A stretch of DNA of 64,000 nt from Spirirestis rafaelensis WJT71-NPBG6 (GTDB lineage Bacteria; Cyanobacteriota; Cyanobacteriia; Cyanobacteriales; Nostocaceae), in assembly GCA_019359015.1 (NCBI GenBank), contig JAHHID010000030.1, forward strand, positions 1 to 64,000. Direction: 5' to 3'. Position 1 is the first letter of the stretch. Every line of letters begins with the position of its first letter. Positions 9,359-19,209 of the stretch are shown here, piece by piece. A model generated the notes under the pieces. It was not told where the DNA came from. It made no database searches and worked only from the letters and a program-made list of their open reading frames with translations. Position numbers and translations under genes: made by a program.

Positions 9359-10001
9359 ACATTCCACCATCATCAATAGTCTTAGATTTAGCTTTTGCCT
9401 TATTAGCGCTGCGTTTGAGTGCAGAGAGGCGTCCTTCGTATTTAGAGCGTTCGCGCTTGCTGGCAGTGTTGTCAATCAAAGTTTTTAAGGCGCTACCGAG
9501 ACTTTTGTAAGCGTTGGGGAGACTATAACCAAAGCGAGTTGCGAGTGCGATCGCTTTTTCATCTGCGTCGATCAGTTCTCTTATTTGCTTTTCGCCATTA
9601 TTCTTTTGATATAATCGCCAGCCGGAAACGCCACACAAAGCCATAGCTAACACCAGCAGCAATCCATCCTGCACCCACAGCTCACCGACAGCACCTCCTA
9701 AACCAATCGCTAGAGCCGCCATTTCCCATCCATCTTTCGGGATAGTGTCATTTTGGACGCGGGCGACTTCGTGCCAGAAAAGTAGGTTACGCTGATCCAT
9801 TGCCAGCGCATCCCATTTCACCAGATCAATTTGGATTTCTACCTGGTCTTTGCCAATTTCTTCGCAGCGGACCAGGGGTGGATTAACCTCAGTTGTGCCT
9901 TCAACCGTTACCCAGCTCTGCAATTCTGGCGGTAGTAAGTTTTTCAACCGCCGAAGTTCACTCATTTCCGCTTTGGCAGAGGAGGTTGCATAGGATGTCA
10001 T
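9357..10001 (-). CDS. DUF3318 family protein
   Basis: A 214-residue cyanobacterial protein that I recognise as DUF3318 (PF11780). The N-terminal half carries SELRRLKNLLPPELQSWV and QRNLLFWHEVARVQND; two hydrophobic segments around residues 93-125 suggest membrane attachment; the C-terminal half is lysine- and arginine-rich and helical (KRERSKYEGRLSALKRSANKAK). The FWHEV segment holds an H-E pair, but no full metalloprotease motif is present. Function is unknown. The gene end abuts the octamer repeats, so its last codons may vary between strains. Confidence 0.82.
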   Translation of the reverse strand: MTSYATSSAKAEMSELRRLKNLLPPELQSWVTVEGTTEVNPPLVRCEEIGKDQVEIQIDLVKWDALAMDQRNLLFWHEVARVQNDTIPKDGWEMAALAIGLGGAVGELWVQDGLLLVLAMALCGVSGWRLYQKNNGEKQIRELIDADEKAIALATRFGYSLPNAYKSLGSALKTLIDNTASKRERSKYEGRLSALKRSANKAKAKSKTIDDGGM

Positions 10002-10079
10002 AAAATCCAGCCCTAGAAAAATTCTGTATATAGTGAGGGTATCACTTTGGAGTATAGCTAATGAGAGTGATAATTCGCC

Positions 10080-10637
10080 TCACTCATTAGGAAAACTTCC
10101 GCGTTTTTTCCGTGCTTGCATTGCCTTCTCCAGAAGTTCTAATAATCCTGGAGCTTCTTCTTGAATACTTAGCAATAGTCTTTCGCCAAGTTCCACATTA
10201 CCAGGATCTTGTCCTGTTACCATCACCTCTTGCAAGCGGGGGATGGCGACGCTATCGACAATTTGAATTAAACCACTCAGACAACGGTTAAATTGCTTTT
10301 CGGTAAGAATTGAGTCTTCTAAAGGAAACTCAATAATTGCCCGAATTTCACCATCAGATGGGTCATACTCCCATTGGAGCATTTTCGTTTCCCAGGAAAT
10401 AGCAAGCATTGTCTGGAGGATAGCTCCTTTATAAGGATGGTCTTTCACTCCCTGAAGAACTTGAGGGGCAAATACCCGGAAAAATTTTCCCTCTTCATCC
10501 AGTTGGACAACAATCAGAAAATCCTCTAGATTTTCAGCTTCCACACCTGTAATAATACGGTCTTCTTCGTCATCAAAACGATAGTCCCAACCAAGTTTGT
10601 CTAGAAATTTGGCAATCTGTTGCAGATTAGCTCCCAT
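10080..10637 (-). CDS. YbjN-like / secretion-chaperone-fold protein
   Basis: A 185-residue soluble acidic protein. The N-terminal 130 residues (FLDKLGWDYRFDDEEDRIITGV, FFRVFAPQV, GAILQTMLAISWETKMLQWEYD) have the look of the YbjN/type III secretion chaperone-like fold, in which several cyanobacterial hypotheticals fall. Residues 135-185 are helical. The ATG at 10637 is the first in frame. It lies 78 bases upstream of the DUF3318 gene on the same strand, so the two may be cotranscribed. No enzymatic motif is visible and the function is unknown. Confidence 0.75.
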   Translation of the reverse strand: MGANLQQIAKFLDKLGWDYRFDDEEDRIITGVEAENLEDFLIVVQLDEEGKFFRVFAPQVLQGVKDHPYKGAILQTMLAISWETKMLQWEYDPSDGEIRAIIEFPLEDSILTEKQFNRCLSGLIQIVDSVAIPRLQEVMVTGQDPGNVELGERLLLSIQEEAPGLLELLEKAMQARKKRGSFPNE

Positions 10638-11092
10638 AAAAGCCTCACAACGAACGGTGGAGCGGCTGTCACCAGACCTAGTTTAACTTGGCTTTGGTAA
10701 CGCCATAACATCATAGGGGGAAAGGGGAGCCAGTCCCTTGGTGTTCGCGTAGCGTCTCTATGAGGGAGAGGCAGCGCGGTCTTCTTCCAAAGCGAGAGGC
10801 TAGCGCCAAGGGCAGGCAGTGCGTTGCGGAGCCAGTGCCGTGCGGAGGTTCCCTCCGTTGAGGCATCTGGCGTTGAGGTTCCCTCCGTTGTAGCATCTGC
10901 CGTGGTTCCCCCCATGAGCGACTGCCGTGCATGGTTTTCCGACTTGTGCGAACTGGCGTGAAGGGGCAAAGGTAAAATGCTGCTTTTTAAGGTTGCTAAG
11001 GGCGTTTGGAATCATGCGATCGCCATTATCCGTCCAATAACAGATTTAAGTAAGTTGTAGTTGTTACTTAAAATAGAACGACTTTTGTATAA
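10638..11092. repeat. Gene-free stretch with interspersed cyanobacterial repeats
   Basis: No gene is recognised. From about 10738 to 10930 there is GC-rich interspersed repeat sequence (gttcgcgtagcgtctct and similar), including two imperfect 27-base direct copies with a 30-base period at 10845-10871 and 10875-10901 (gaggttccctccgttg core). Related blocks occur near 27180, 49960, 52450, 55195, 59090 and 59840. The minus-strand open frame through it (10601-10969) is only repeat translation, giving a ten-residue period. Confidence 0.75.
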
Positions 11093-12103
11093 ATGAATAT
11101 GTCTAACTATTCGACCATAACAGCAGCGATTATCCAGCAAGCTAAAAATATTGAGAATACTTTACCAATAAAAAACGAAGCTTGCCGCCCAAAATTCTTT
11201 TTTCACCCCGAACAAACTCAAAAAATTTTCCTTTTGTTCCACGGATTTACTGCTGGACCTTATCAGTTTGAGCCATTAGGAAGAGCATTATTTGAAGCTG
11301 GTTATAATGTTTTAGTTCCATTGCAGCCCGGTCATGGAGTCGCAGGAAAATGGGGCAAGGATAATCCACCTCCCTTGCCAAGTGAAATCGAAATTTATCA
11401 ACAATTTGCCCTTTCTTGGTTGCAAGTTGCTCAAAAGTTAGGAAATCAAGTAATAGTCGGCGGATTATCTACTGGAGGAAATTTAGCAGCTTGGTTAGCA
11501 CTAGAACGTCCCGAACAAATTGAACGAAGTTTATTATTTGCGCCATCCCTTGGTAGTAATAATGCGATAGTAGATTTTTTAGTAGAAGTGCTGCCTATTT
11601 ATTACGAATGGTTAAATAAAGATAATTCCGGTAACTTTGGTTATGATGGCTTTTTGATTCCAGCATTCCGGATATTTTTGGATATGGGAAAAGAGATTAG
11701 TGAGCGCGTGGAAAAAGAGCCAACAGTGCCGATGTTTGTAATTTATAGTGAAAGCGATCGCGCTATCAATCACCATGAAATAAAGACTTTATTTGAATCT
11801 GTATTAAAACAGCAGCCAAAGTCATGGTATCACCGCTTTGATAAAAGTCTAGAAATTCCCCACACGATGATGACTAAGGAGGAAGGTAATAAATATCAAG
11901 ACTTGCTCATTACCTTAGCTAAAGCTTATGTAGAGAGCGATATAACTTGGGATGAATTGATAAAAGTAGGTGATCAGATACTTCAAGGAAAAACTTTTGA
12001 GGCTGCTGTAAATGAATTAGATTTAGCTGATAGAGTTACTCCAGATTTGTCAGTTTTGCTGGCAGTGATGGATGATAAAATGATTATTGATGCTTATAAG
12101 TAG
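11093..12103 (+). CDS. Alpha/beta hydrolase
   Basis: A 336-residue alpha/beta-hydrolase. The oxyanion-hole motif is HGF at 50-52, the nucleophile elbow is GLSTGG with serine 126, the acid is probably the aspartate in YSESDRAIN and the histidine that in IPHTMM. The arrangement resembles carboxylesterases and monoacylglycerol lipases. Residues from about 285 onward form a helical tail beyond the hydrolase core. No signal peptide is evident, so it is probably cytoplasmic. The substrate is unknown. A second ATG six bases downstream is an alternative start. Confidence 0.85.
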   Translation: MNMSNYSTITAAIIQQAKNIENTLPIKNEACRPKFFFHPEQTQKIFLLFHGFTAGPYQFEPLGRALFEAGYNVLVPLQPGHGVAGKWGKDNPPPLPSEIEIYQQFALSWLQVAQKLGNQVIVGGLSTGGNLAAWLALERPEQIERSLLFAPSLGSNNAIVDFLVEVLPIYYEWLNKDNSGNFGYDGFLIPAFRIFLDMGKEISERVEKEPTVPMFVIYSESDRAINHHEIKTLFESVLKQQPKSWYHRFDKSLEIPHTMMTKEEGNKYQDLLITLAKAYVESDITWDELIKVGDQILQGKTFEAAVNELDLADRVTPDLSVLLAVMDDKMIIDAYK

Positions 12104-12160
12104 CCCTCAGGCTCGAATGGGGCTACATGAACAAAGCCTGCGAAAGCAGGCTTCATGAAA
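12104..12160. repeat. Dispersed hairpin repeat
   Basis: Just after the hydrolase stop, agccctcaggctcgaatgggg and a perfect stem agcctgc-gaaa-gcaggct (12135-12152) form two small hairpins. The same family (a gggctatac or acaaag core with a palindromic cctgcg block) recurs at 18737-18800, 47281-47361 and 62884-62935. It could end transcripts from both sides. Confidence 0.65.
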
Positions 12161-12167
12161 ATCGACA

Positions 12168-12803
12168 TCACTTTGAATTTTCACGCCAGGTAAAAATAAT
12201 TTGCTCGTCAGCCTGCCTAAACTCAATATTAAACTTATCAAATACAACTTCCCGCCCTAGAAGCAATTGTTCTCCACCTGTGTTAGTTTGTAACCATGCC
12301 ACAGGAGCAATAAAACTGCGCCCATCAATCGTCATTTCAACATTGCGTAAAACATATTCAACTCTTCCGCCGATGGTTTCTGCTAATAAAGCTGATTCTG
12401 CATCAGCTAAAGCATATCCTAAATCTTGACCAACTTTTAATGATATTAGACTCAGTTCAGCACCAGAGTCTACTAACATTGTTGTAGAAATATCTACATC
12501 TCTGTGCTTCAGTTTTACATGATAATTTGGCTGCCAATCATGCCGAGCAATTGCACGAAAACGAATTGGCAAAATTTGGATTGAAGCGGTGCTGCGGGGA
12601 ACTAAGTAAATTGCAAATAGCTGCTCTGAAGCCTCTGCTAACTGTAAAAGTTCACGCAAGTTTTCACTATGAGCTATTAAGCCATTTGCATTGTAAGCAA
12701 CATATTGATTTTTATATAAATCTAACAACATTTGGCGGTTTTGGTTCAGCCACTTCAGCATCTCGCGGCTTTCATTTGGGGAAGGTGTTTTACTCATACT
12801 CAT
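12168..12803 (-). CDS. Retropepsin-like aspartic protease with DUF5678-like N terminus
   Basis: A 211-residue protein. Residues about 18-60 (YKNQYVAYNANGLIAHSENLRELL) look like DUF5678. Residues 95-205 look like a single retropepsin-type aspartic protease domain with the catalytic motif VDSGAELSLI (111-120) and a second-lobe block LLLGREVVFDKFNIEF. Retropepsins act as dimers, each chain giving one aspartate. No signal peptide is present, so it probably works in the cytoplasm. Its start lies inside the 3' end of the small antitoxin-like gene (14-base overlap), so the two are translationally coupled. Substrate and role are unknown. Confidence 0.8.
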   Translation of the reverse strand: MSMSKTPSPNESREMLKWLNQNRQMLLDLYKNQYVAYNANGLIAHSENLRELLQLAEASEQLFAIYLVPRSTASIQILPIRFRAIARHDWQPNYHVKLKHRDVDISTTMLVDSGAELSLISLKVGQDLGYALADAESALLAETIGGRVEYVLRNVEMTIDGRSFIAPVAWLQTNTGGEQLLLGREVVFDKFNIEFRQADEQIIFTWRENSK

Positions 12804-13029
12804 CTAAATAAACATAAATTAAATTTCCTTTGTCTACATTCTCCATAGCTTTAAGCAAATATTTTTTGTTAGCTTCTGATTTCAGAAGATAGGTAGTATC
12901 ATCTTCTTCAGTTTGTGGCTCAACTAGCACGATGACTTCTACTACTGTTCCTTCTGCTAGTTCGGTTGCAGATAACTCGATTTTGCCATCTTTTCCGACA
13001 ATAGCCTTTTGTTTAATTCCACTAAACAT
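12790..13029 (-). CDS. Antitoxin-like small protein
   Basis: A 79-residue protein with an N-terminal half (AIVGKDGKIELSATELAEGTVVEVIV) like AbrB/SpoVT-type swapped-hairpin antitoxins, and a C-terminal half (SEANKKYLLKAMENVDKGN, then LDEYE) like the tail of RelB/Phd-type antitoxins of cyanobacterial toxin-antitoxin loci. The following overlapping gene encodes a retropepsin-like protein instead of a recognised toxin. An operon is likely from the overlap. Assignment as an antitoxin is by resemblance only. Confidence 0.62.
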   Translation of the reverse strand: MFSGIKQKAIVGKDGKIELSATELAEGTVVEVIVLVEPQTEEDDTTYLLKSEANKKYLLKAMENVDKGNLIYVYLDEYE

Positions 13030-13205
13030 AAGTCTTATTTCCTCTCATATTTACTTTTATAAATTAACCAATACCACCCTATTGTAACTCTATCTAAATG
13101 CTCTCAAGTTCAGGCGATCGCTCTCTTCCTCCTCTTTGCGTTCTTCTCTTCTGCTCTCAAAGAAGCAGTTCGTAAAAAATCCCAAAGCAAATTTATAAAA
13201 TATCA

Positions 13206-13637
13206 TTAATCCTCTGGAGGATGCCAACCAGCAAGCACCCAATAACTGCGAACTTCTAAGGCATCCGGATCATCACTTAAATGTAAAACTGCAACAGTTG
13301 CGCGACCAGTTGGTGTTTTGCCAACAATACGCAAACCATCTTCAGTCCAGCAAAAATGTTCAGACCAAACTTGGTTGCGCGGGTTAAAAAGTTTTACGGT
13401 TTCCCTCGTCTCCAGGTCAATTCCTGTCGTTTTATCGCTTTTGTAGCCATTACAAAGTGGACAAGCTAACCACAAGTTCGATTCATCATTGCTGCCACCT
13501 TTAGAAATCGGGATAATGTGTTCAATCTCCAAACGTGCCATCACTAAACGTTGAGGACTTAAGCAATAACCACAACGGTTTCTAGCAGCAGTGCGGACAC
13601 GACGGTCTATCTCTATAGGGATATAACTTCGAGCCAT
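13206..13637 (-). CDS. HNH endonuclease
   Basis: A 143-residue single-domain HNH nuclease. The zinc-binding pairs are CGYC near residues 22-25 and CPLC near 79-82; between them lie the catalytic IEHIIPISKGG and the asparagine of DESNLWLAC. The C-terminal 50 residues (VWSEHFCWTEDGLRIVGKTPTGRATVAVL) match the long tail seen in cyanobacterial members. The family nicks or cuts DNA. It follows the upstream 120-residue gene by 5 bases, so they form an operon. A role in defence, repair or mobility cannot be decided from sequence. Confidence 0.9.
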   Translation of the reverse strand: MARSYIPIEIDRRVRTAARNRCGYCLSPQRLVMARLEIEHIIPISKGGSNDESNLWLACPLCNGYKSDKTTGIDLETRETVKLFNPRNQVWSEHFCWTEDGLRIVGKTPTGRATVAVLHLSDDPDALEVRSYWVLAGWHPPED

Positions 13638-13642
13638 TGCTG

Positions 13643-14005
13643 TTAAGTGAGAGCCGATTTCAAGCCACGTTCAACAGCTACTTTTAAGGCTCTCGCTTTA
13701 CGTACCAAACCTTTTCGGTAGACTTGCATCAGTTCATCTAATTGTCTAACTTCTGCTTCATTAAGCTGTCCCTCTTGGTTAAGCGCTAAGAGATTACTAA
13801 AAACCTCTTGCTGCTCAGTTTCCATTTGCATGTCGCACAGAGCCAAAACCTCCTCATTAGGTAATGACTCTATAGGTAATTCGGTAATGGCACGGTCAAT
13901 AAATTCTAGTAATACATCTTCAAGTCGCTGATGTGTGAAAGCAGCGATTTCCTTTGCTCTTTGTGCCAGCGTCTCAGGAAGTTGAAGGGTGACAATTTCA
14001 GCCAT
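13643..14005 (-). CDS. Small helical protein paired with HNH nuclease
   Basis: A 120-residue protein. Its start (MAEIVTLQLPETLAQRAKEIA followed by RLEDVLLEFIDRAI) resembles a ribbon-helix-helix DNA-binding unit: one strand and two helices. The rest is charged and helical (EAEVRQLDELMQVYRKGLVRKARAL). I know no formal family name. The 5-base gap to the HNH gene indicates one transcript, and this two-gene arrangement suggests an accessory or regulatory partner of the nuclease. An antitoxin-like role is possible but unproven. Confidence 0.7.
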   Translation of the reverse strand: MAEIVTLQLPETLAQRAKEIAAFTHQRLEDVLLEFIDRAITELPIESLPNEEVLALCDMQMETEQQEVFSNLLALNQEGQLNEAEVRQLDELMQVYRKGLVRKARALKVAVERGLKSALT

Positions 14006-14201
14006 TTGCTACCAGATAAGCCTTTTACTTTCGATTGTATCCAAATTTGGATGTAGTCGGTCGCAGTAGTATGCGGCTCCTTACATAACCCAAACCGAGA
14101 ATAACTTAATTGTTAGATACTGGCAGCACTGCGGGAATACTGAGTAAAGCGCAGATAGTTGGTGAGTGCGCTGCTGGGAATTTAGCAACTAGGAGAGGAT
14201 T

Positions 14202-14786
14202 ATGGACACAGTTACAGCAACATTTTCAATTCCTGAGTGGATTGAACAGGGGTTGAAAAGTCAAACCTACGAACGTGTTGGAGGTGTTATTCGTGATTCA
14301 CAAACAAAGCACATAGTTGCTATGTTACGTGAAGCAGCACCTAATCTGACTCAAGCCTCAACAATACTTTCTCAATTTGGTTCAGCTGCAAGTATTCTCA
14401 ATCTTGGTGTCTCCGTAATAGGATTTGCCTTGGTAATCAATCGCTTAGAGGAAATTGAACAGCGTCTCAAACTTGTAGAAAAAGACCTAAAGCAGCTTAA
14501 TCGTAAATTTGACATTTCTGTATACGCTAATTTTCGTGCTGCTCTTGATTTAGCGCATGATGCTTTTACAATGACTAAACCTGAAAATCGCGTCAACATG
14601 GCAAATTTAGCTATTGAGGCAATGATTGAAACTCACCGCCGTTTTGAAGCATATCAAGCCGAAATTCAAGCGATGGCCCAACTAAAAATCAGCTTTCACG
14701 AATGGCTTAAACTAACTCCATCTGACGCAAAACCCGACAGCGCCGAATTGATGTATATCATCCCATCCAAACCTCTAGAACTATAG
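14202..14786 (+). CDS. Hypothetical protein with one membrane helix and coiled coil
   Basis: A 194-residue protein not assigned to a family. A clear ribosome binding site (aggagag) lies a few bases before the ATG. Residues about 65-82 (SILNLGVSVIGFALVI) are a single glycine-containing hydrophobic helix. They are followed by a charged coiled coil (RLEEIEQRLKLVEKDLKQLNRKFD, about 83-105) and a mostly helical C-terminal domain. The pattern of a short hydrophobic segment followed by a long coiled coil resembles some pore-forming effectors, but no specific motif supports that. It stands alone between the HNH pair and chlN. Confidence 0.7.
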   Translation: MDTVTATFSIPEWIEQGLKSQTYERVGGVIRDSQTKHIVAMLREAAPNLTQASTILSQFGSAASILNLGVSVIGFALVINRLEEIEQRLKLVEKDLKQLNRKFDISVYANFRAALDLAHDAFTMTKPENRVNMANLAIEAMIETHRRFEAYQAEIQAMAQLKISFHEWLKLTPSDAKPDSAELMYIIPSKPLEL

Positions 14787-14844
14787 CCATCTTGCTGAAA
14801 CTTCGCTCTCTTCTCTGGTGCGTCCTTGGCATCCTCTGCGGTTC

Positions 14845-14874
14845 GTAAAAAAAAGGCGAACCCAAAGTTCGCCT
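14845..14874 (-). terminator. Terminator of the chlL-chlN transcript
   Basis: An 8-bp stem (aggcgaac, loop ccaaa, gttcgcct at 14854-14874) is followed on the minus strand by eight T residues. It lies about 30 bases past the chlN stop codon and is a standard factor-independent terminator for the leftward transcript. Confidence 0.82.
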
Positions 14875-14905
14875 CAACTTAAGATAATCTCGCTCAAGAA
14901 AAACC

Positions 14906-16383
<1,478 letters not shown>

Positions 16384-16387
16384 GTAA

Positions 16388-17209
16388 TTACGCGTTGGGG
16401 AAAAGGCGAGCAATTTCCGAGTCGTCAAAAACACCAGATGGCAAATCTTCCCCTGAGGCTGATTTTTCTTCACCCCAGACATCAGACAACACGTCGCTAA
16501 ACGTATTTTCGTCTGGTGTACCCAGTTCCAGCATGTTTTGCCCCAAGTTTGCTTGTGGTGCAGTTGCTGCGGAGATTTTGCTGTGGCTATCCTCCAAATC
16601 ATCAAAGGAAATATCGCCAAAATCATCTACAGACTCGATGCTGGCTGTATGGTGAATTGGGTTTTGCCCGTTCGTGAAGGAAATATCGCCAAATTCATTC
16701 TGCGTTACATGTGACACCGTTAATTCAGCTATTTCACTTAGGGACATTTGGCTAAACTCATCTGGTATCAGCATTTTTTCATGAGAATCTACCATCACGA
16801 ACTCGTGAATAATCGCCTCTTCCCCAAAACCATTTACATTGGGAATCGTCAAGGTTTCATCATGGGGTTTTCCCTCCATGACTTCTTTTGATTCCATATC
16901 TTCTTGTGTTTCTACTTTGGGCATGACGCGGTTGCCCAAAGCCATGTCAGGATCAAAATGCAAATCCAGCACTTCTATCAAAGTATCTGCGTCTGGATTC
17001 AATTTGGCAAAAGGCAGCATTAACTGCGCTAGCTTTGGTTCTAGCGCGTTAACAACTCCCAGGATGAGGTAAGACGGGGGTCGCTTTCCACCATCGGGGG
17101 TGTAAACCGATTCCACCTCCATGTGGAGGGTAATCCAGTCACGATTAACCTGGAAAAATTGCAACCACTTCTGTCTTAAAGAATCTGTAAAGCTGTAAAA
17201 GAAAGCCAT
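16388..17209 (-). CDS. DUF5331 protein between chlL and chlN
   Basis: A 273-residue conserved cyanobacterial protein. The N-terminal 100 residues (AFFYSFTDSLRQKWLQFFQVNRDWI, SYLILGVVNALEPKLAQLMLPF) form the conserved DUF5331 part; the remainder is acidic and of low conservation, with short FGDIS repeats around residues 178-205. It is repeatedly found between chlL and chlN, which suggests a link to dark chlorophyll synthesis, but no function is known. A frame starting at 17221 also exists; the ATG at 17209 is preferred because gggggac lies at a good ribosome-binding distance. Confidence 0.82.
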   Translation of the reverse strand: MAFFYSFTDSLRQKWLQFFQVNRDWITLHMEVESVYTPDGGKRPPSYLILGVVNALEPKLAQLMLPFAKLNPDADTLIEVLDLHFDPDMALGNRVMPKVETQEDMESKEVMEGKPHDETLTIPNVNGFGEEAIIHEFVMVDSHEKMLIPDEFSQMSLSEIAELTVSHVTQNEFGDISFTNGQNPIHHTASIESVDDFGDISFDDLEDSHSKISAATAPQANLGQNMLELGTPDENTFSDVLSDVWGEEKSASGEDLPSGVFDDSEIARLFPNA

Positions 17210-17239
17210 ATTGTCCCCCATCCTGAGAAAATAGATGAT

Positions 17240-18106
17240 TTATACAATCATCAAGTCTAATTGCTCTTCCGGATTAGTAACCTGGGGTTTACTCGGATTT
17301 AAGTAAAAATCGGACAACAAAGAGAACAATTCCCGGTCTGGGGTGTCGTTAGGTACAACACCTTCTGGACGCGATAGAATTTGGTCGGCAATGCTGAGGT
17401 AGTAATCGCAAACGTAGTTCAAAGAAGGATCGTTCTCTGCCATTTCAAACAAAGTCTTGCCTTTGACGCGGGAAACACGGATATCTTCTATCAAAGGTAA
17501 TACTTCCAGTACTGGCATGGGTACTGCTTCTATGTATTTCTCGATCAAGTCGCGCTTGGAAGTGCGGTTACCAATTAAACCAGCTAGACGCAGTGGGTGA
17601 GTGCGTGCTTTTTCGCGTACTGAAGCTGCAATGCGATTTGCCGCAAATAAAGCATCAAAGCCGTTGTCGGTAACAATCAAGCAGTAATCAGCATAGTTGA
17701 GAGGTGCTGCAAAACCACCACATACAACGTCACCGAGAACGTCAAACAAAATCACATCGTACTCATCAAAGGCGTTGAGTTCTTTGAGTAATTTCACGGT
17801 TTCGCCGACCACGTAACCGCCACATCCCGCACCAGCAGGCGGACCACCCGCTTCAACACAATCGACACCGCCATAACCTTTGTAGATTACATCTTCGGGC
17901 CAGACATCTTCGTAGTGATAGTCTTTTTCTTGCAGGGTGTCGATAATTGTCGGAATCAAAAACCCGGTCAAGGTAAAAGTACTATCGTGTTTTGGGTCAC
18001 ACCCAATTTGGAGAACTTTCTTCCCGCGTCTGGCTAGGGCGACGGAGATGTTACAGCTGGTTGTGGATTTACCAATACCACCTTTTCCGTAAACTGCTAA
18101 TTTCAC
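17240..18106 (-). CDS. chlL: Light-independent protochlorophyllide reductase ATP-binding subunit
   Basis: ChlL, 288 residues, the NifH-like homodimeric ATPase that donates electrons to ChlN-ChlB in the light-independent reduction of protochlorophyllide. The P-loop is GKGGIGKST near residues 8-16. The cluster cysteines are in [10 protein letters not shown] and [12 protein letters not shown]. Length is normal. It is first in the chlL-DUF5331-chlN run. Like its relatives it should be oxygen-sensitive. Confidence 0.98.
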   Translation of the reverse strand: MKLAVYGKGGIGKSTTSCNISVALARRGKKVLQIGCDPKHDSTFTLTGFLIPTIIDTLQEKDYHYEDVWPEDVIYKGYGGVDCVEAGGPPAGAGCGGYVVGETVKLLKELNAFDEYDVILFDVLGDVVCGGFAAPLNYADYCLIVTDNGFDALFAANRIAASVREKARTHPLRLAGLIGNRTSKRDLIEKYIEAVPMPVLEVLPLIEDIRVSRVKGKTLFEMAENDPSLNYVCDYYLSIADQILSRPEGVVPNDTPDRELFSLLSDFYLNPSKPQVTNPEEQLDLMIV

Positions 18107-18798
18107 TTTTGTCTGCCTCTTATAGTTTCTTATCGAACTTCTTGGCTAAAACATTTGCCTTCACCTAGCCGCACAAGGCGCGATGTGTGAGGTCTTCGTC
18201 ATTATTGTCTAAATTCAATGTAAAAGAAAGTGGCGGTTAATCTGTCATAGGGTTATATTAGACAGATTTTGTCTCAATTAATCATATTTGGGTTTTAATT
18301 AGCTATAAAAGTATACAAAGGCTCAAAAAATTAAAAAATAAGGTTTTTAGTTACTTAATATATAAAATTAGTTACAAAACACAAAAAGCTAAAATTGCCT
18401 TTTTGAATGGATTTCATAGAAGTAACTTATGGTGAAACCAGTTTATTTTTGGAAATGGCAATTTCAGTTATGAGTTCTTTCTCAGATAAACTGAAGTACT
18501 TACAGCAAAGGCTGTGTAAGCCGATTTTGTTGCGAGAAACTCAGTTTTCAGCCTTGAAAATCAAGGTTTTTATGCCAATGGCGCAAATAAAGTTGCCGTT
18601 GTCGATCGCAATAAATGAGTAATTGGCTGGTGAGGCAAGATTATGCGATCGCTCATTTTGACTGAATTCTAGTTATTTGTAAAAAATTATTAATTTAAAG
18701 GATATTGGTTAAATTTTATTAAATATCTTGCACCAACAGCCCCCAGGCGCGAGATTCCTGGGGCTATACGAACAGAGTCCACCTGCGTGGACTAACGG
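18107..18798. other. Gene-free region upstream of chlL, with hairpin repeat
   Basis: No reliable gene is seen. The part next to chlL is AT-rich and presumably holds its promoter, which I cannot pinpoint. A 71-codon open frame at 18407-18622 lacks a ribosome binding site and matches nothing known. At 18737-18800 a member of the dispersed hairpin family occurs (ccccagg/cctgggg, then agtccac-ctgc-gtggact) next to the end of the convergent Trp-rich gene. Confidence 0.6.
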
Positions 18799-19056
18799 TT
18801 AAGATACAACATCCTCTTCGACTGCCCTTATTTCTTGTAATGTTTGCCAACCGGCTTGCCACTGAGAATTATCTTGTAATAATTTGGCATTGAGCCAGAA
18901 ACGAACATTGGGGTCACAAGCAGCAACCATCTCGGCATAAACCCACTTAGCCTGATTTTTGCGGTTAACGACTTGGAAATGTCGCCAACCATCTACTTTT
19001 TGCTGCGCTGTCCATTTAGAACCGACTAAATAAGGAAATTTTTGTTTTTTAGGCAT
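18799..19056 (-). CDS. TIGR02450 family Trp-rich protein
   Basis: An 85-residue protein rich in tryptophan (seven residues), with the pattern VGSKWTAQQKVDGWRHFQV, then WVYAEMVAACDPNVRFW typical of the TIGR02450 family. This small family occurs in cyanobacteria and some proteobacteria and plants; its function is not known. Length is normal for the family. It is soluble and has no signal peptide. Confidence 0.88.
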   Translation of the reverse strand: MPKKQKFPYLVGSKWTAQQKVDGWRHFQVVNRKNQAKWVYAEMVAACDPNVRFWLNAKLLQDNSQWQAGWQTLQEIRAVEEDVVS

Positions 19057-19071
19057 TTGTCAATAGTCAAT

Positions 19072-19127
19072 GGGCATGGGGCATGGGGCATTGGGCATTG
19101 GGCATGGGGCATTGGGCATTGGGCATT
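19072..19127. repeat. Tandem heptamer repeat (gggcatt/gggcatg)
   Basis: Eight contiguous copies of a heptamer, alternating gggcatg and gggcatt, lie just upstream of the Trp-rich gene start. There are no spacers, so this is a short tandem repeat and not a CRISPR. Confidence 0.92.
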
Positions 19128-19209
19128 AAGCTGGGAAACCCCGCCTCTTTTCGCCGTTACATCTCCCCCTTGTCTCCTTCTCCCGTTGCCTCTTCTATGG
19201 CGTTATCAA

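Noticed and set aside
10601-10969. A 122-codon minus-strand frame with ten-residue repeats.
   Set aside because: It is translation of interspersed repeat DNA and overlaps the start of the YbjN-like gene.
13206-14005. A prophage or integrated element around the HNH gene.
   Set aside because: No integrase, capsid, terminase or attachment repeats were seen; an isolated HNH gene is common in cyanobacteria.
18407-18622. A 71-codon frame upstream of chlL.
   Set aside because: No ribosome binding site and no recognisable family; AT-rich region.
19072-19127. Regular repeats that could be mistaken for a CRISPR.
   Set aside because: The units are contiguous heptamers without spacers; the same holds for 9259-9358, 34898-35003 and 37735-37876.
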